Notes under the pieces: generated by a model
Databases searched by the model: none
The model's input: only the letters and a program-made list of their open reading frames with translations
What the model was told of the DNA's origin: nothing
Assembly (NCBI GenBank): GCA_948759685.1
Contig: CAQBGY010000074.1
Coordinates: forward strand, 1-12,016
Reading direction: 5' to 3'
Length of the DNA: 12,016 bases
DNA from: an uncultured Eubacterium sp.
GTDB taxonomy: Bacteria > Bacillota_A > Clostridia > Lachnospirales > Lachnospiraceae
Program-made: the position numbers and the translations under genes
Part shown: positions 1-6,525 of the stretch, in pieces
Numbering within the stretch: the first letter of the stretch is position 1
Layout of the letters: each line of letters starts with the position of its first letter

Positions 1-523
1 AAAAGATATTGTGAAGATTCCGCTGGTATTTATGACTTATGCAAATGTAATTTTCAGATATGGAACAGAAAAATTTATGGGAAGATGCGTGGAATGTGGT
101 ATTTCCGGTGTGATTGTTCCGGACTGTCCTTTTGAAGAGAGAGAAGAACTGGCACCATACTGTGATAAAGCAGGGATTGATTTGATACCGCTAATTGCAC
201 CGACTTCCGAAGAAAGAATTACAAAGATTGCAAAGTCAGCACAGGGGTTTGTATATGTGGTTTCATCTCTTGGCGTTACGGGAGTGAGACAGGATATTAC
301 TACAGATTTGGGAGCTATGACAAAGTTAGTGAAAGAAGCAACAGATGTGCCATGTGCGATTGGATTTGGAATAGCAAAACCGGAGCAGGCAGCTGATGTA
401 TGCCAGTATGCAGATGGAGCAATTGTGGGAAGTGCTATCGTAAAAATTGTTGCGGAGTATGGTAAGGACAGTATCTCTTATGTAGGCGAATATGTTAAGA
501 GTATGAAAGATGTAGTTAGATAA
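1..523 (+). CDS. trpA: Tryptophan synthase alpha subunit, 3' part (5' end outside window)
   Basis: TrpA cleaves indole-3-glycerol phosphate to indole and glyceraldehyde-3-phosphate, working with TrpB in the cytoplasmic alpha2beta2 complex at the last step of tryptophan synthesis. The reading frame is open from base 2 (K-D-I-V-K-I-P-L-V...), so the GTG at 11 is an internal Val codon and not a start. Visible family signatures are PLVFMTYAN near the fragment start, GVIVPDCPFEE, the phosphate-binding GFGI loop at 362-373, and the late VGSAIV phosphate-contact strand. The catalytic Glu/Asp pair (Glu49 and Asp60 in the Salmonella enzyme) lies upstream and cannot be judged. About 173 codons are present, the C-terminal two thirds of a roughly 260-residue protein. 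It is probably the last gene of a trp operon, because a terminator-like hairpin and an unrelated gene follow. Confidence 0.96.
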   Translation, partial: KDIVKIPLVFMTYANVIFRYGTEKFMGRCVECGISGVIVPDCPFEEREELAPYCDKAGIDLIPLIAPTSEERITKIAKSAQGFVYVVSSLGVTGVRQDITTDLGAMTKLVKEATDVPCAIGFGIAKPEQAADVCQYADGAIVGSAIVKIVAEYGKDSISYVGEYVKSMKDVVR

Positions 524-604
524 TATGATTTCAGAGATTATCGCAGATACTTTATGTATAGAAAAACAGGAACTTTATATTTTACATGAGATTGAATAAA
601 AAAG

Positions 605-676
605 AGAAGTCACCTTGAAAAATGCTTACAATGTTGTATAATAAACTAATATGTGTAGGCATAACAGGTGGCTTTT
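605..676 (+). terminator. Long hairpin with short U-run after trpA, probable terminator
   Basis: AGAAGTCACCT (605-615) pairs with AGGTGGCTTTT (666-676) over 11 bp with two G-U pairs. Inside it ATGCTTACA (622-630) pairs with TGTAGGCAT (654-662) over 9 bp with one G-U. The right arm ends in TTTT, so transcripts arriving from trpA would form a long stem followed by a short U-run. It ends about 150 bp after the trpA stop. The terminal loop (631-653) is unusually large, and a promoter lies inside the structure, so termination is inferred rather than obvious. Confidence 0.5.
615..642 (+). promoter_or_regulatory. Sigma-A type promoter for the YkuD-like gene (perhaps also leuS)
   Basis: TTGAAA (615-620) is separated by 16 bp from a perfect TATAAT (637-642). 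Transcription would start near 649-650, so the ATG at 651 would be leaderless; the TTG start at 705 with its own SD is preferred. A dyad TACAA-TG-TTGTA (627-638) sits between the hexamers and overlaps the -10, and could be an operator. The whole promoter lies within the hairpin at 605-676. Confidence 0.7.
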
Positions 677-704
677 ATGTGTTAAAAATGTGAGGTGCAT
701 CAGG

Positions 705-2048
705 TTGAATATCAAAGAGATTGTAAAAAACAAAAAAATTAAAAATATTATTATGACTGTTATTGAAATATTAGTTGTAGCAGGGATTATTTTTGGTGGT
801 CTGATGTTTTTTCAAAGTAAGGTCAACAGGGATGCAGACCAAAAAGCTAAAGTTGATGGTGAGAGTGCAAAACAACAAAATAATAAAAGCAGTGAGAAAT
901 CTGATAAATATTATATTGAGATAAATAAAAGATTAAATGCGTTAATTATTTTTCAGTATTCAAAAGACGAAAAAACAAAAGAGCAGATAAAAGTATTTCG
1001 CTGTTGTTTAGGACAGGAACTGCCAAAGGGCAATTTTCAAATAGGTAAAAAATATTCATGGCTTGATATTTATCAGGGATGGCACAAATATAACACATCT
1101 ATTGGTAAAGGCGTATGGATTCATTCTTCTATTTATAAGGATAAATATGATTATCGGCTTTCTAAACCGTCTTACAATTCATTGGGGAAAGCTCCGGCCT
1201 ATGGAAAAAGTATTTTATTGTCTGCGGGAGATGCTGCATGGATTTATAATCATTGTAAAGAAGGGACGAAAGTTTCTATTCTAAAAGGTAAGAAGAAAGA
1301 TGTTCTGACAAAGTCTCCAGAGCCGGTAGCAGCTTTATATTCATATTGCGGCTGGGACCCTACAGACCCTGACAAAAATAATCCATACCAAAAGATTAAA
1401 AATGGCACAGTTGTTAAGGGACTTAGTACTCTTATTATAGAAAAAGGTCATAAACCTGATTATTTAGGAAATCTAATTGCTTTAGGAACAAAAGGAAAGT
1501 TAATTACAAAACGGTTAAAGTATAATGAGATTGATTATTCCAGAGTAGGAACTTATACAGTGAATTATAAGTACAAAGCAAAAGATGGAACAAAATACAA
1601 AATTTCGCAAAAAATCAAGGTAACAGATACTACTCCGCCAAAAGTATGGTGTGCAAAAACACTTTATACGCTGGAGGTAAAAAGCAGCAGCCCTGATGAT
1701 ATTAATACAGAAGAGAATGTAAAAAAAATAGTAGATATGGTAAAAGCCGGTGTAAGAGCAGACGAAGCAATTGTTGATACACAAGTGTCAACCTTAGAAA
1801 AAGAACAATTGCGTGAAGGCGAAAAGGCGCCGGTTGTGGTGAAAGTCAGAGATGCTTATGGCAATATAGGTTCTTGTCAGGTAAACTGCGAGATTAAAGT
1901 AAAAGAAGAGCAGACGACAGATAAACCTACTGTGAAAAAGGAAAAAACGACAGTAAAGAAAAAGCCGTCAACTAAGAAAAAAACAACAAAGAAAAAAGAT
2001 AAAGAAGCAAAAAAGAAGACTTCCAAAAAGAAATCTTCAGAAGAATAA
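705..2048 (+). CDS. Membrane-anchored L,D-transpeptidase-like (YkuD) protein with Ig-like modules, catalytic residues missing
   Basis: The 447-aa product has one N-terminal membrane helix (about residues 14-36), so the rest is expected outside the membrane. Residues 60-195 match the YkuD fold in order: a WIH motif with H140, then Y-G-K-S-I-L-L-S followed by DAAWIY and EGTKVSIL. In active L,D-transpeptidases the same stretch reads SHGC(I/V)R(L)S; here the catalytic His and Cys become Gly167 and Ser169, so peptidoglycan 3-3 crosslinking is unlikely. Two Ig-like modules of the DUF5011/HYR style follow (about 262-308, containing GTYTVNY and VTDTTPP, and 309-405). A wall-binding-like tail has 21 Lys in the last 49 residues. 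The TTG start is chosen because GAGGTG at 692-697 lies 7 bp upstream; an ATG at 651 exists but lacks an SD and coincides with the predicted transcription start. leuS begins 41 bp downstream and may share the transcript. Confidence 0.8.
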   Translation: MNIKEIVKNKKIKNIIMTVIEILVVAGIIFGGLMFFQSKVNRDADQKAKVDGESAKQQNNKSSEKSDKYYIEINKRLNALIIFQYSKDEKTKEQIKVFRCCLGQELPKGNFQIGKKYSWLDIYQGWHKYNTSIGKGVWIHSSIYKDKYDYRLSKPSYNSLGKAPAYGKSILLSAGDAAWIYNHCKEGTKVSILKGKKKDVLTKSPEPVAALYSYCGWDPTDPDKNNPYQKIKNGTVVKGLSTLIIEKGHKPDYLGNLIALGTKGKLITKRLKYNEIDYSRVGTYTVNYKYKAKDGTKYKISQKIKVTDTTPPKVWCAKTLYTLEVKSSSPDDINTEENVKKIVDMVKAGVRADEAIVDTQVSTLEKEQLREGEKAPVVVKVRDAYGNIGSCQVNCEIKVKEEQTTDKPTVKKEKTTVKKKPSTKKKTTKKKDKEAKKKTSKKKSSEE

Positions 2049-2089
2049 AAGAGAAAATAAATTTGTTTACATTTTTAGGAGGAAAAAAT

Positions 2090-4504
2090 ATGGCAACACC
2101 TTATAATCATAAGACAGTTGAAAAGAAATGGCAGAAATATTGGCAGGAAAATGATACTTTTAAGACAGATGTCTGGGATTTCAGTAAGCCGAAATACTAT
2201 GCCCTTGATATGTTTCCGTATCCATCAGGGGTAGGACTTCATGCAGGACATCCGGAAGGTTATACAGCAACAGATATTATGTCACGTATGAAAAGGATGC
2301 AGGGATACAATGTACTCCATCCGATGGGATATGATTCCTTTGGACTTCCGGCAGAACAGTATGCAGTAACTACCGGTAATCACCCAGCAGGATTTACAGA
2401 GGAAAATATTGAAACTTTTTCAAAACAGTTGAAAGAGTTGGGATTTGATTACGACTGGTCAAAGGTAATAGCAACCTCTGATCCGAAATTTTATAAATGG
2501 ACACAGTGGATATTTAAAAAATTATATGAAGCAGGATATGCAAAGCACATTGATATGCCTGTAAACTGGTGTGAAGAACTGGGAACAGTTCTCTCTAATG
2601 ATGAGGTAATTGATGGAAAGTCAGAGCGTGGAGGATATCCTGTTGTAAGAAAGAATATGAAGCAATGGGTAATAGACCAGCCTGCTTTTGCAGAAAAACT
2701 GTTAGAAGGCTTAGAAGAGATTGACTGGCCGGAATCAACAAAAGATATGCAGAGAAACTGGATTGGAAAGAGTACCGGTGTAGAAGTTGAATTTGAGATT
2801 GTAGATGGCGGTAAGTTCTCTATTTTTACTACGTGTATTGAGACAATTTACGGTATTACATTTATGGTGCTGGCACCGGACGGCGAGATTGTTAAAAATC
2901 TTATGGACAGAGTGGAAAATAAGGAAGAGGTTCAGGCATATATTGATGAGACCGCCAAGAAAAATGATTTTGACCGTACAGAATTAAATAAGACAAAATC
3001 GGGATGCAGACTGGAAGGCATTTATTGTATTAATCCGGTCAATGGAAAGAAAGTGCCGTTGTTTATTGGTGATTTTGTAGTTGCGAGCTATGGTACAGGA
3101 GCTGTTATGGCAGTACCTAGTCATGACCAGAGAGATTTTGAATATGCTATCGCACATAATATTGATATGATTCAGGTTATTGAGGGAGCAGATGTATCAG
3201 AACAGGCATTTGAAAAGCAGGATTATTTAGGTAAGGGATGCAAGTTGATGAATTCAGAAGAATTTACAGGTCTTACCGTTGAAGAAGCAAAGACTGCAAT
3301 TACAAAGAAATTAGTAGATATGGGAGTTGCAAAGGAGACGGTTAATTATCATTTCCGCGAGTGGATTTTTGCAAGACAAAGATATTGGGGAGAGCCGGTT
3401 CCATGTGTATATAAAGAAGATGGAGAGATATATTTTCTTCCGGATGAGGAACTTCCACTGATACTGCCACCACTTGATGATTATAAAGGAAAGAATGGTA
3501 AAGCACCTCTTGAAAATGCAACTGAATGGAAGCAATATGATAAAAATGGAGTAAAAGGTGTACGTGAAACGGCAACAATGCCGGGTTCTGCCGGTTCTTC
3601 ATGGTATTATATGAGATATATAGACCCTGATAATGAAGAAGAATTTGCAAATCAGGAACTGTTAAAACACTGGCTTCCGGTAGATTTATATGTAGGCGGA
3701 CCGGAGCATGCGGTAGGTCATCTGATGTACTCACGTATCTGGAACAGATTTTTATATGACGAAGGTCTTTCACCTGTAAAAGAACCATTTAAAAAGTTAG
3801 TGCATCAGGGAATGATTCTTGGTGAAAATGGTATTAAGATGGGTAAAAGATTCCCTGAGTTTGTTGTAAATCCAAGCGATATTGTAGAAGAGTATGGTGC
3901 AGATACATTAAGATTGTATGAAATGTTTATGGGACCGATTGAGGTATCAAAACCTTGGAATTCTGATGCCGTACAGGGAGCATATCGTTTTATCAAGAGA
4001 GTTTGGACATTCTTTACGGATGGTGAAAAAATTACAGATGAAAATGATGATACACTGACAAAAGTTTACCACCAGACAGTAAAGAAAGTGACAAACGATT
4101 TTGAAGGACTGGGATATAATACAGCGATTGCCCAAATGATGACATTTGTCAATGAAGTTTATAAAGCAGGAAAATGTCCAAGAGAATATGCCGAGAACTT
4201 CATCAAAATGTTTTCATGTATCTGTCCTCATGTCGGCGAAGAAATATGGACGATATTAGGTCATACAGATACGATTGCATATGAAGAATGGCCGGCATAT
4301 GATGAGAGTAAGATGGTAGAAGATACGATAAAAATACCGGTACAGATTAATGGAAAGACAAAGGCTGTGGTAGAAGTATCAGCTGATATTTCAAAAGATG
4401 ATGCAATTGCTGCAGGAAAAGAAGCAATCTCAGACAAATTAACAGGAAATATTGTTAAGGAAATCTATGTGCCGGGAAGAATTATTAATCTGGTAGTAAA
4501 ATAA
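2090..4504 (+). CDS. leuS: Leucyl-tRNA synthetase
   Basis: LeuRS is a class I synthetase that charges tRNA-Leu with leucine in the cytoplasm. The 804-aa length is normal for the bacterial family. The HIGH motif is HAGH (51-54) within FPYPSG.GLHAGHPEGYTATD. The family blocks ALGTVLSNDEVIDG-like (here ELGTVLSNDEVIDG), DWPESTKDMQRNWIG, RQRYWGEP, GSSWYYMRYIDP and ADTLRLYEMFMGP all appear in order, followed by the anticodon-binding and C-terminal domains. Two motifs depart from the textbook: the editing-domain TTRPDT is TTCIET (247-252), and KMSKS is KMGKR (583-587). The CP1 Asp of AVPSHDQRDF (D346) and T252 are retained. Start: AGGAGG (2077-2082) lies 7 bp before the ATG at 2090; an in-frame TTG at 2063 lies upstream of that SD and is rejected. 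No T-box leader fits in the 41-bp gap before the gene. Confidence 0.98.
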   Translation: MATPYNHKTVEKKWQKYWQENDTFKTDVWDFSKPKYYALDMFPYPSGVGLHAGHPEGYTATDIMSRMKRMQGYNVLHPMGYDSFGLPAEQYAVTTGNHPAGFTEENIETFSKQLKELGFDYDWSKVIATSDPKFYKWTQWIFKKLYEAGYAKHIDMPVNWCEELGTVLSNDEVIDGKSERGGYPVVRKNMKQWVIDQPAFAEKLLEGLEEIDWPESTKDMQRNWIGKSTGVEVEFEIVDGGKFSIFTTCIETIYGITFMVLAPDGEIVKNLMDRVENKEEVQAYIDETAKKNDFDRTELNKTKSGCRLEGIYCINPVNGKKVPLFIGDFVVASYGTGAVMAVPSHDQRDFEYAIAHNIDMIQVIEGADVSEQAFEKQDYLGKGCKLMNSEEFTGLTVEEAKTAITKKLVDMGVAKETVNYHFREWIFARQRYWGEPVPCVYKEDGEIYFLPDEELPLILPPLDDYKGKNGKAPLENATEWKQYDKNGVKGVRETATMPGSAGSSWYYMRYIDPDNEEEFANQELLKHWLPVDLYVGGPEHAVGHLMYSRIWNRFLYDEGLSPVKEPFKKLVHQGMILGENGIKMGKRFPEFVVNPSDIVEEYGADTLRLYEMFMGPIEVSKPWNSDAVQGAYRFIKRVWTFFTDGEKITDENDDTLTKVYHQTVKKVTNDFEGLGYNTAIAQMMTFVNEVYKAGKCPREYAENFIKMFSCICPHVGEEIWTILGHTDTIAYEEWPAYDESKMVEDTIKIPVQINGKTKAVVEVSADISKDDAIAAGKEAISDKLTGNIVKEIYVPGRIINLVVK

Positions 4505-4514
4505 GATATGTAAG

Positions 4515-4564
4515 AGGAAATTCCCTAATAAGCGTATGCTTGTTATGGAATTTCTTATTTTATT
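4515..4564 (+). terminator. Rho-independent terminator of leuS
   Basis: GAAATTCC (4517-4524) pairs perfectly with GGAATTTC (4547-4554). A second stem, AATAAGC (4527-4533) with GCTTGTT (4538-4544), closes the GTAT loop. The T-rich tail TTATTTTATT follows at once. It starts 10 bp after the leuS stop. Confidence 0.85.
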
Positions 4565-4574
4565 AATATAGGAA

Positions 4575-4590
4575 AGTTCGTAAGCGAACT
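4575..4590 (+). other. Small perfect hairpin AGTTCG-TAAG-CGAACT
   Basis: A 6-bp perfect stem with a TAAG tetraloop lies 11 bp beyond the leuS terminator and is followed by CTTTGTT. It could be a weak back-up terminator or a short dispersed palindrome. No stronger role is visible. Confidence 0.4.
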
Positions 4591-4592
4591 CT

Positions 4593-4620
4593 TTGTTAAA
4601 AGATTTTTTGCTATTTTAAT
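4593..4620 (+). promoter_or_regulatory. Candidate promoter for the 4638 gene
   Basis: TTGTTA (4593-4598), a 16-bp spacer and TTTAAT (4615-4620) form a plausible but imperfect sigma-A promoter. A better -10 (TATAAT, 4626-4631) has no -35 at the right distance. The gene it would serve lacks a clear SD, so this is weak. Confidence 0.3.
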
Positions 4621-4637
4621 ATGGTTATAATAAAGAT

Positions 4638-5192
4638 TTGGTAGAATATAGAAATGGAGAACTCATTTATAAGGAAACGTCGTCCATTGAGCCATTGATA
4701 TATTGTACAACAGAAGAAGAATTGAATAATGCAAAAGTGGACGCTAAGGTGAGAAATGAGTTTTTACGGGGACTTAGAATTGTGGGACCTGATTATGTAT
4801 ATGCCATGGAAGGTGCTGCAAAATTTTATTTGGATAGGGCAGGAAAATCCGGCTTAGCAGGGTATACAAAAAAAGACATTAAGGAAACATATGATGCATT
4901 TTCTTATAAATGGAAATCAGGTGATTTGACAGTGGCGGCATTTGGCAAAATAATAGAAAGTAACAGTTCAGCATTGAAGGATATACATATATTAAAAGTT
5001 GATCCGGGAACAGTTGCAATTCGCTGTAAAATTACAGATAATCATGGAGAGTCTGTAACATTGATGAAAAAGGTTGTAATTTTAAAGGAACGTCCAATAA
5101 ATAATTTGAAAGTAGGAGCATATAAACTCAAAAAAGCAGAACTTAAGTCAACAAAATGTCAGCATATAATTTATACGAAAAAAATAAAGTGA
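4638..5192 (+). CDS. Unrecognised protein, upstream part of a probably frameshifted gene
   Basis: I do not recognise this 184-aa product. It begins at a TTG without a visible SD; the frame is closed by a TAA at 4617 and offers no better start, and there is no signal peptide. The N-terminal half is mixed-charge and probably helical (EEELNNAKVDAKVRNEF...). The C-terminal part (IHILKVDPGTVAIRCKITDNHGESVTLMKKVVIL) reads like a beta-rich Ig-type domain of the kind found in surface proteins. It ends 6 bp after an A7 run (5178-5184). The -1 frame continues for another 65 codons with the same Lys-rich beta character, so the two were probably one protein of about 248 residues. A missing secretion signal, a poor start and the shift together suggest a decaying gene remnant. 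Confidence 0.55.
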   Translation: MVEYRNGELIYKETSSIEPLIYCTTEEELNNAKVDAKVRNEFLRGLRIVGPDYVYAMEGAAKFYLDRAGKSGLAGYTKKDIKETYDAFSYKWKSGDLTVAAFGKIIESNSSALKDIHILKVDPGTVAIRCKITDNHGESVTLMKKVVILKERPINNLKVGAYKLKKAELKSTKCQHIIYTKKIK

Positions 5193-5386
5193 AGTTAAAA
5201 ATGAAATTGTCTAAAGGCTGGAAAGTGAAAGCAATAAAGGTATATCAGGGAAAACGTAGAAAAAATATTACGAAAAAAAAGATGTTTGCTATAAAGCCAA
5301 AGAAGAAGTATAAAGTATTTATATCTCTGGTTTATGTAAAACGAGGACAGGAATTTAAATACGAGTGTAAAGTTAAAAGAAATTAA
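5156..5386 (+). CDS. Continuation of the 4638 gene in the -1 frame (downstream fragment)
   Basis: This frame (76 aa if counted from the ATG at 5156) overlaps the end of the previous one by 37 bp. There is no SD before that ATG, and a TAA at 5144 closes the frame upstream, so independent translation is doubtful. Slipping back one base in the A7 run at 5178-5184 joins them as ...IYTKK-NKVKLKMKL.... The product is very basic (KGWKVKAIKVYQGKRRKNITKKK...), with alternating hydrophobic residues as in a beta-sandwich, similar in style to the Lys-rich ends of the YkuD-like and FN3 proteins in this window. It could be a frameshift mutation, a sequencing indel at a homopolymer, or slippage-mediated expression. 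Confidence 0.45.
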   Translation: MSAYNLYEKNKVKLKMKLSKGWKVKAIKVYQGKRRKNITKKKMFAIKPKKKYKVFISLVYVKRGQEFKYECKVKRN

Positions 5387-5456
5387 TGAAAGATAAATAA
5401 TTAATATAAGAGACTGCTTGAGATTGTTTCAGGTCTTTTGCGGACTTAAATATTGA

Positions 5457-5504
5457 AATCCCTCAAAACAGAAATTTAGATAAAAGTGTCTGTTTTGAGG
5501 GATT
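5457..5504. terminator. Bidirectional terminator between convergent genes
   Basis: AATCCCTCAAAACAGA (5457-5472) and TCTGTTTTGAGGGATT (5489-5504) are a perfect 16-bp inverted repeat with a 16-nt loop. On the plus strand GTTTTG follows, and on the minus strand TTTCAATATTT follows. It lies between the stop at 5386 (plus) and the stop at 5518 (minus), so it can serve both sides. Confidence 0.8.
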
Positions 5505-5517
5505 GTTTTGCAAAAAA

Positions 5518-5808
5518 TTATGTTCGCTTTTTTTTAGATAAAGAATTTACAATCTGCTTAACCATATCTATTCGTTTTATTTCTTCAGGTGTCATATCTT
5601 CTTTCAAAACATTAAGAATCAGGTCTGTCTCAGCATTGGTAAAATTAATTCCTTTTTTACCTGCCATATTTGACTGCTGAATAAAGTATGTAAACATCTG
5701 TTTCGGTTCCATACCTTTTGCACCTTCAATAATTTTTGTTAAAATTTCAAGTTTCTCATTAGAAATACCATTTAGTACCGGATCGTCCATCCACTTATTA
5801 TTCGTCAT
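5518..5808 (-). CDS. Unrecognised small protein (96 aa)
   Basis: No function is assigned. The product starts MTNNKWMDDPVLNGIS and is predicted mostly helical: EKLEILTKIIEGAKGM, PKQMFTYFIQQSNMAG, then a helix-turn-helix-like spacing of AETDLILNVLKEDMTPEEIKRIDMV, ending in a basic KKKRT tail. It has no signal peptide or membrane helix, so it is probably cytoplasmic. The ATG at 5808 is chosen because AAAGGA (minus strand, about 5823-5818) is best spaced to it; an in-frame ATG at 5814 is possible. The start overlaps the 3' end of the upstream gene by 11 bp, which implies translational coupling and a shared function. A longer frame to 6006 exists only as the out-of-frame shadow of that neighbour. 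Confidence 0.75.
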   Translation of the reverse strand: MTNNKWMDDPVLNGISNEKLEILTKIIEGAKGMEPKQMFTYFIQQSNMAGKKGINFTNAETDLILNVLKEDMTPEEIKRIDMVKQIVNSLSKKKRT

Positions 5809-6343
5809 AATCATTGAATCCTTTCTCATAGTTGTTATTTGATGAATTTGTCTCGTCATTTTCATCAAACAAATTATTCTCATTTTCATGGAAAGTATCT
5901 TCTTCATTTTCATCTGAAGAAGTATCAGTATTTCCACTAAAAGCAGAAATATCTTCCTCTGTAGATGGAGGTGTATCACCTCCAAAAGCAGAACCCATAA
6001 ATGCACTCATCATATCTTCGTTCATATCCATTCCGTTCATTGCTTCCATCATATCCATCATTCCTTTTAAGTTTTCGAAGGTTTCACGTGTGTCATCGCC
6101 TAAAAAGTCAATGATATCCTCTAACATGCCTTCCATTCCCTTATGCTTGTCAGCATTCGTTGCAGCAAGAGAAAGGTTAGAACTTATGTTCATAGCATTC
6201 TGCAATTCCCTGAATTTGATAAACATTCCGATATATTTTCCCATAGGACTATCAATGTAGGGAATTACAGCCTTGATTATCTGCATTGTCTGGTTTGTTA
6301 CCATAGAATCAAATTTTGTTTGTTTCATTTGGTTGTTGTCCAT
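5798..6343 (-). CDS. Unrecognised protein with Met-rich middle and acidic Asn/Ser-rich tail (181 aa)
   Basis: No known family is recognised. Three zones are visible. Residues 1-60 are amphipathic helical (MQIIKAVIPYIDSPMGKYIG, FIKFRELQNAMN). Residues about 70-120 are Met/Asp-rich (GMMDMMEAMNGMDMNEDMM). The last 60 are strongly acidic and low-complexity (EEDISAF, DENEEDTFHENENN, SSNNNYEK), probably disordered. There is no signal peptide. The ATG at 6343 (MDNNQMKQ) is preferred because GGAGG (minus strand 6359-6355) precedes it by 11 bp; the ATG at 6367 has no SD. It is the first gene of an overlapping pair with the 96-aa protein and lies 182 bp downstream of the Cys/Gly-rich gene on the same strand. 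Confidence 0.75.
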   Translation of the reverse strand: MDNNQMKQTKFDSMVTNQTMQIIKAVIPYIDSPMGKYIGMFIKFRELQNAMNISSNLSLAATNADKHKGMEGMLEDIIDFLGDDTRETFENLKGMMDMMEAMNGMDMNEDMMSAFMGSAFGGDTPPSTEEDISAFSGNTDTSSDENEEDTFHENENNLFDENDETNSSNNNYEKGFNDYDE

Positions 6344-6385
6344 CAGGCTGTAATCCTCCATTAACATTGATGCATCTGTGGTTAA

Positions 6386-6413
6386 TTAAGTCTATGCCTG
6401 AACATAGACTTAA
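6386..6413 (-). terminator. Hairpin between the Cys-rich gene and the next minus-strand gene
   Basis: TTAAGTCTATG and CATAGACTTAA form a perfect 11-bp stem with a 6-nt loop. On the minus strand the following bases are TTAACC, a weak U-run, so it may be a terminator for the Cys-rich gene or an attenuator-like leader hairpin. It lies 26 bp before the SD of the 181-aa gene, inside the leader that a promoter at 6497-6525 would make. Confidence 0.5.
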
Positions 6414-6496
6414 ATGCTAATACATAAAAGTAAAATTAAAAAATTAATATTACTCACATCGTATGAGTACAACATACTGGTCAGCAGACACTGTAC

Positions 6497-6525
6497 GTCA
6501 TATTCATAAAAGTCGTTGTTGTCAA
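6497..6525 (-). promoter_or_regulatory. Candidate promoter for the two-gene unit 6343-5518
   Basis: On the minus strand a consensus TTGACA (6525-6520) starts immediately after the TAG stop of the Cys-rich gene. A 17-bp spacer and TATGAC (6502-6497, 4/6 match) follow. The -35 is perfect and the -10 mediocre. Confidence 0.4.

Noticed and set aside
651..704. Upstream ATG giving an 18-residue longer YkuD-like protein
   Set aside because: It has no SD and coincides with the predicted transcription start; TTG at 705 has GAGGTG 7 bp upstream.
2049..2089. T-box riboswitch expected before an aminoacyl-tRNA synthetase gene
   Set aside because: Only 41 bp separate leuS from the previous gene, too short for a T-box, and no T-box signature is seen.
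5809..6006. N-terminal extension of the 96-aa minus-strand protein
   Set aside because: It lies wholly inside the neighbouring 181-aa gene in another frame and shows out-of-frame Met/Leu/Ile-rich composition.
5832..6260. Plus-strand 142-aa Ser/Ile-rich frame
   Set aside because: It is antisense to the 181-aa gene; its composition is the complement of the Met/Glu-rich coding strand and it has no SD.
6458..6465. Sigma-E-like -10 CATACGAT on the minus strand
   Set aside because: No matching -35 at the proper distance; eight bases in AT-rich DNA are weak evidence.
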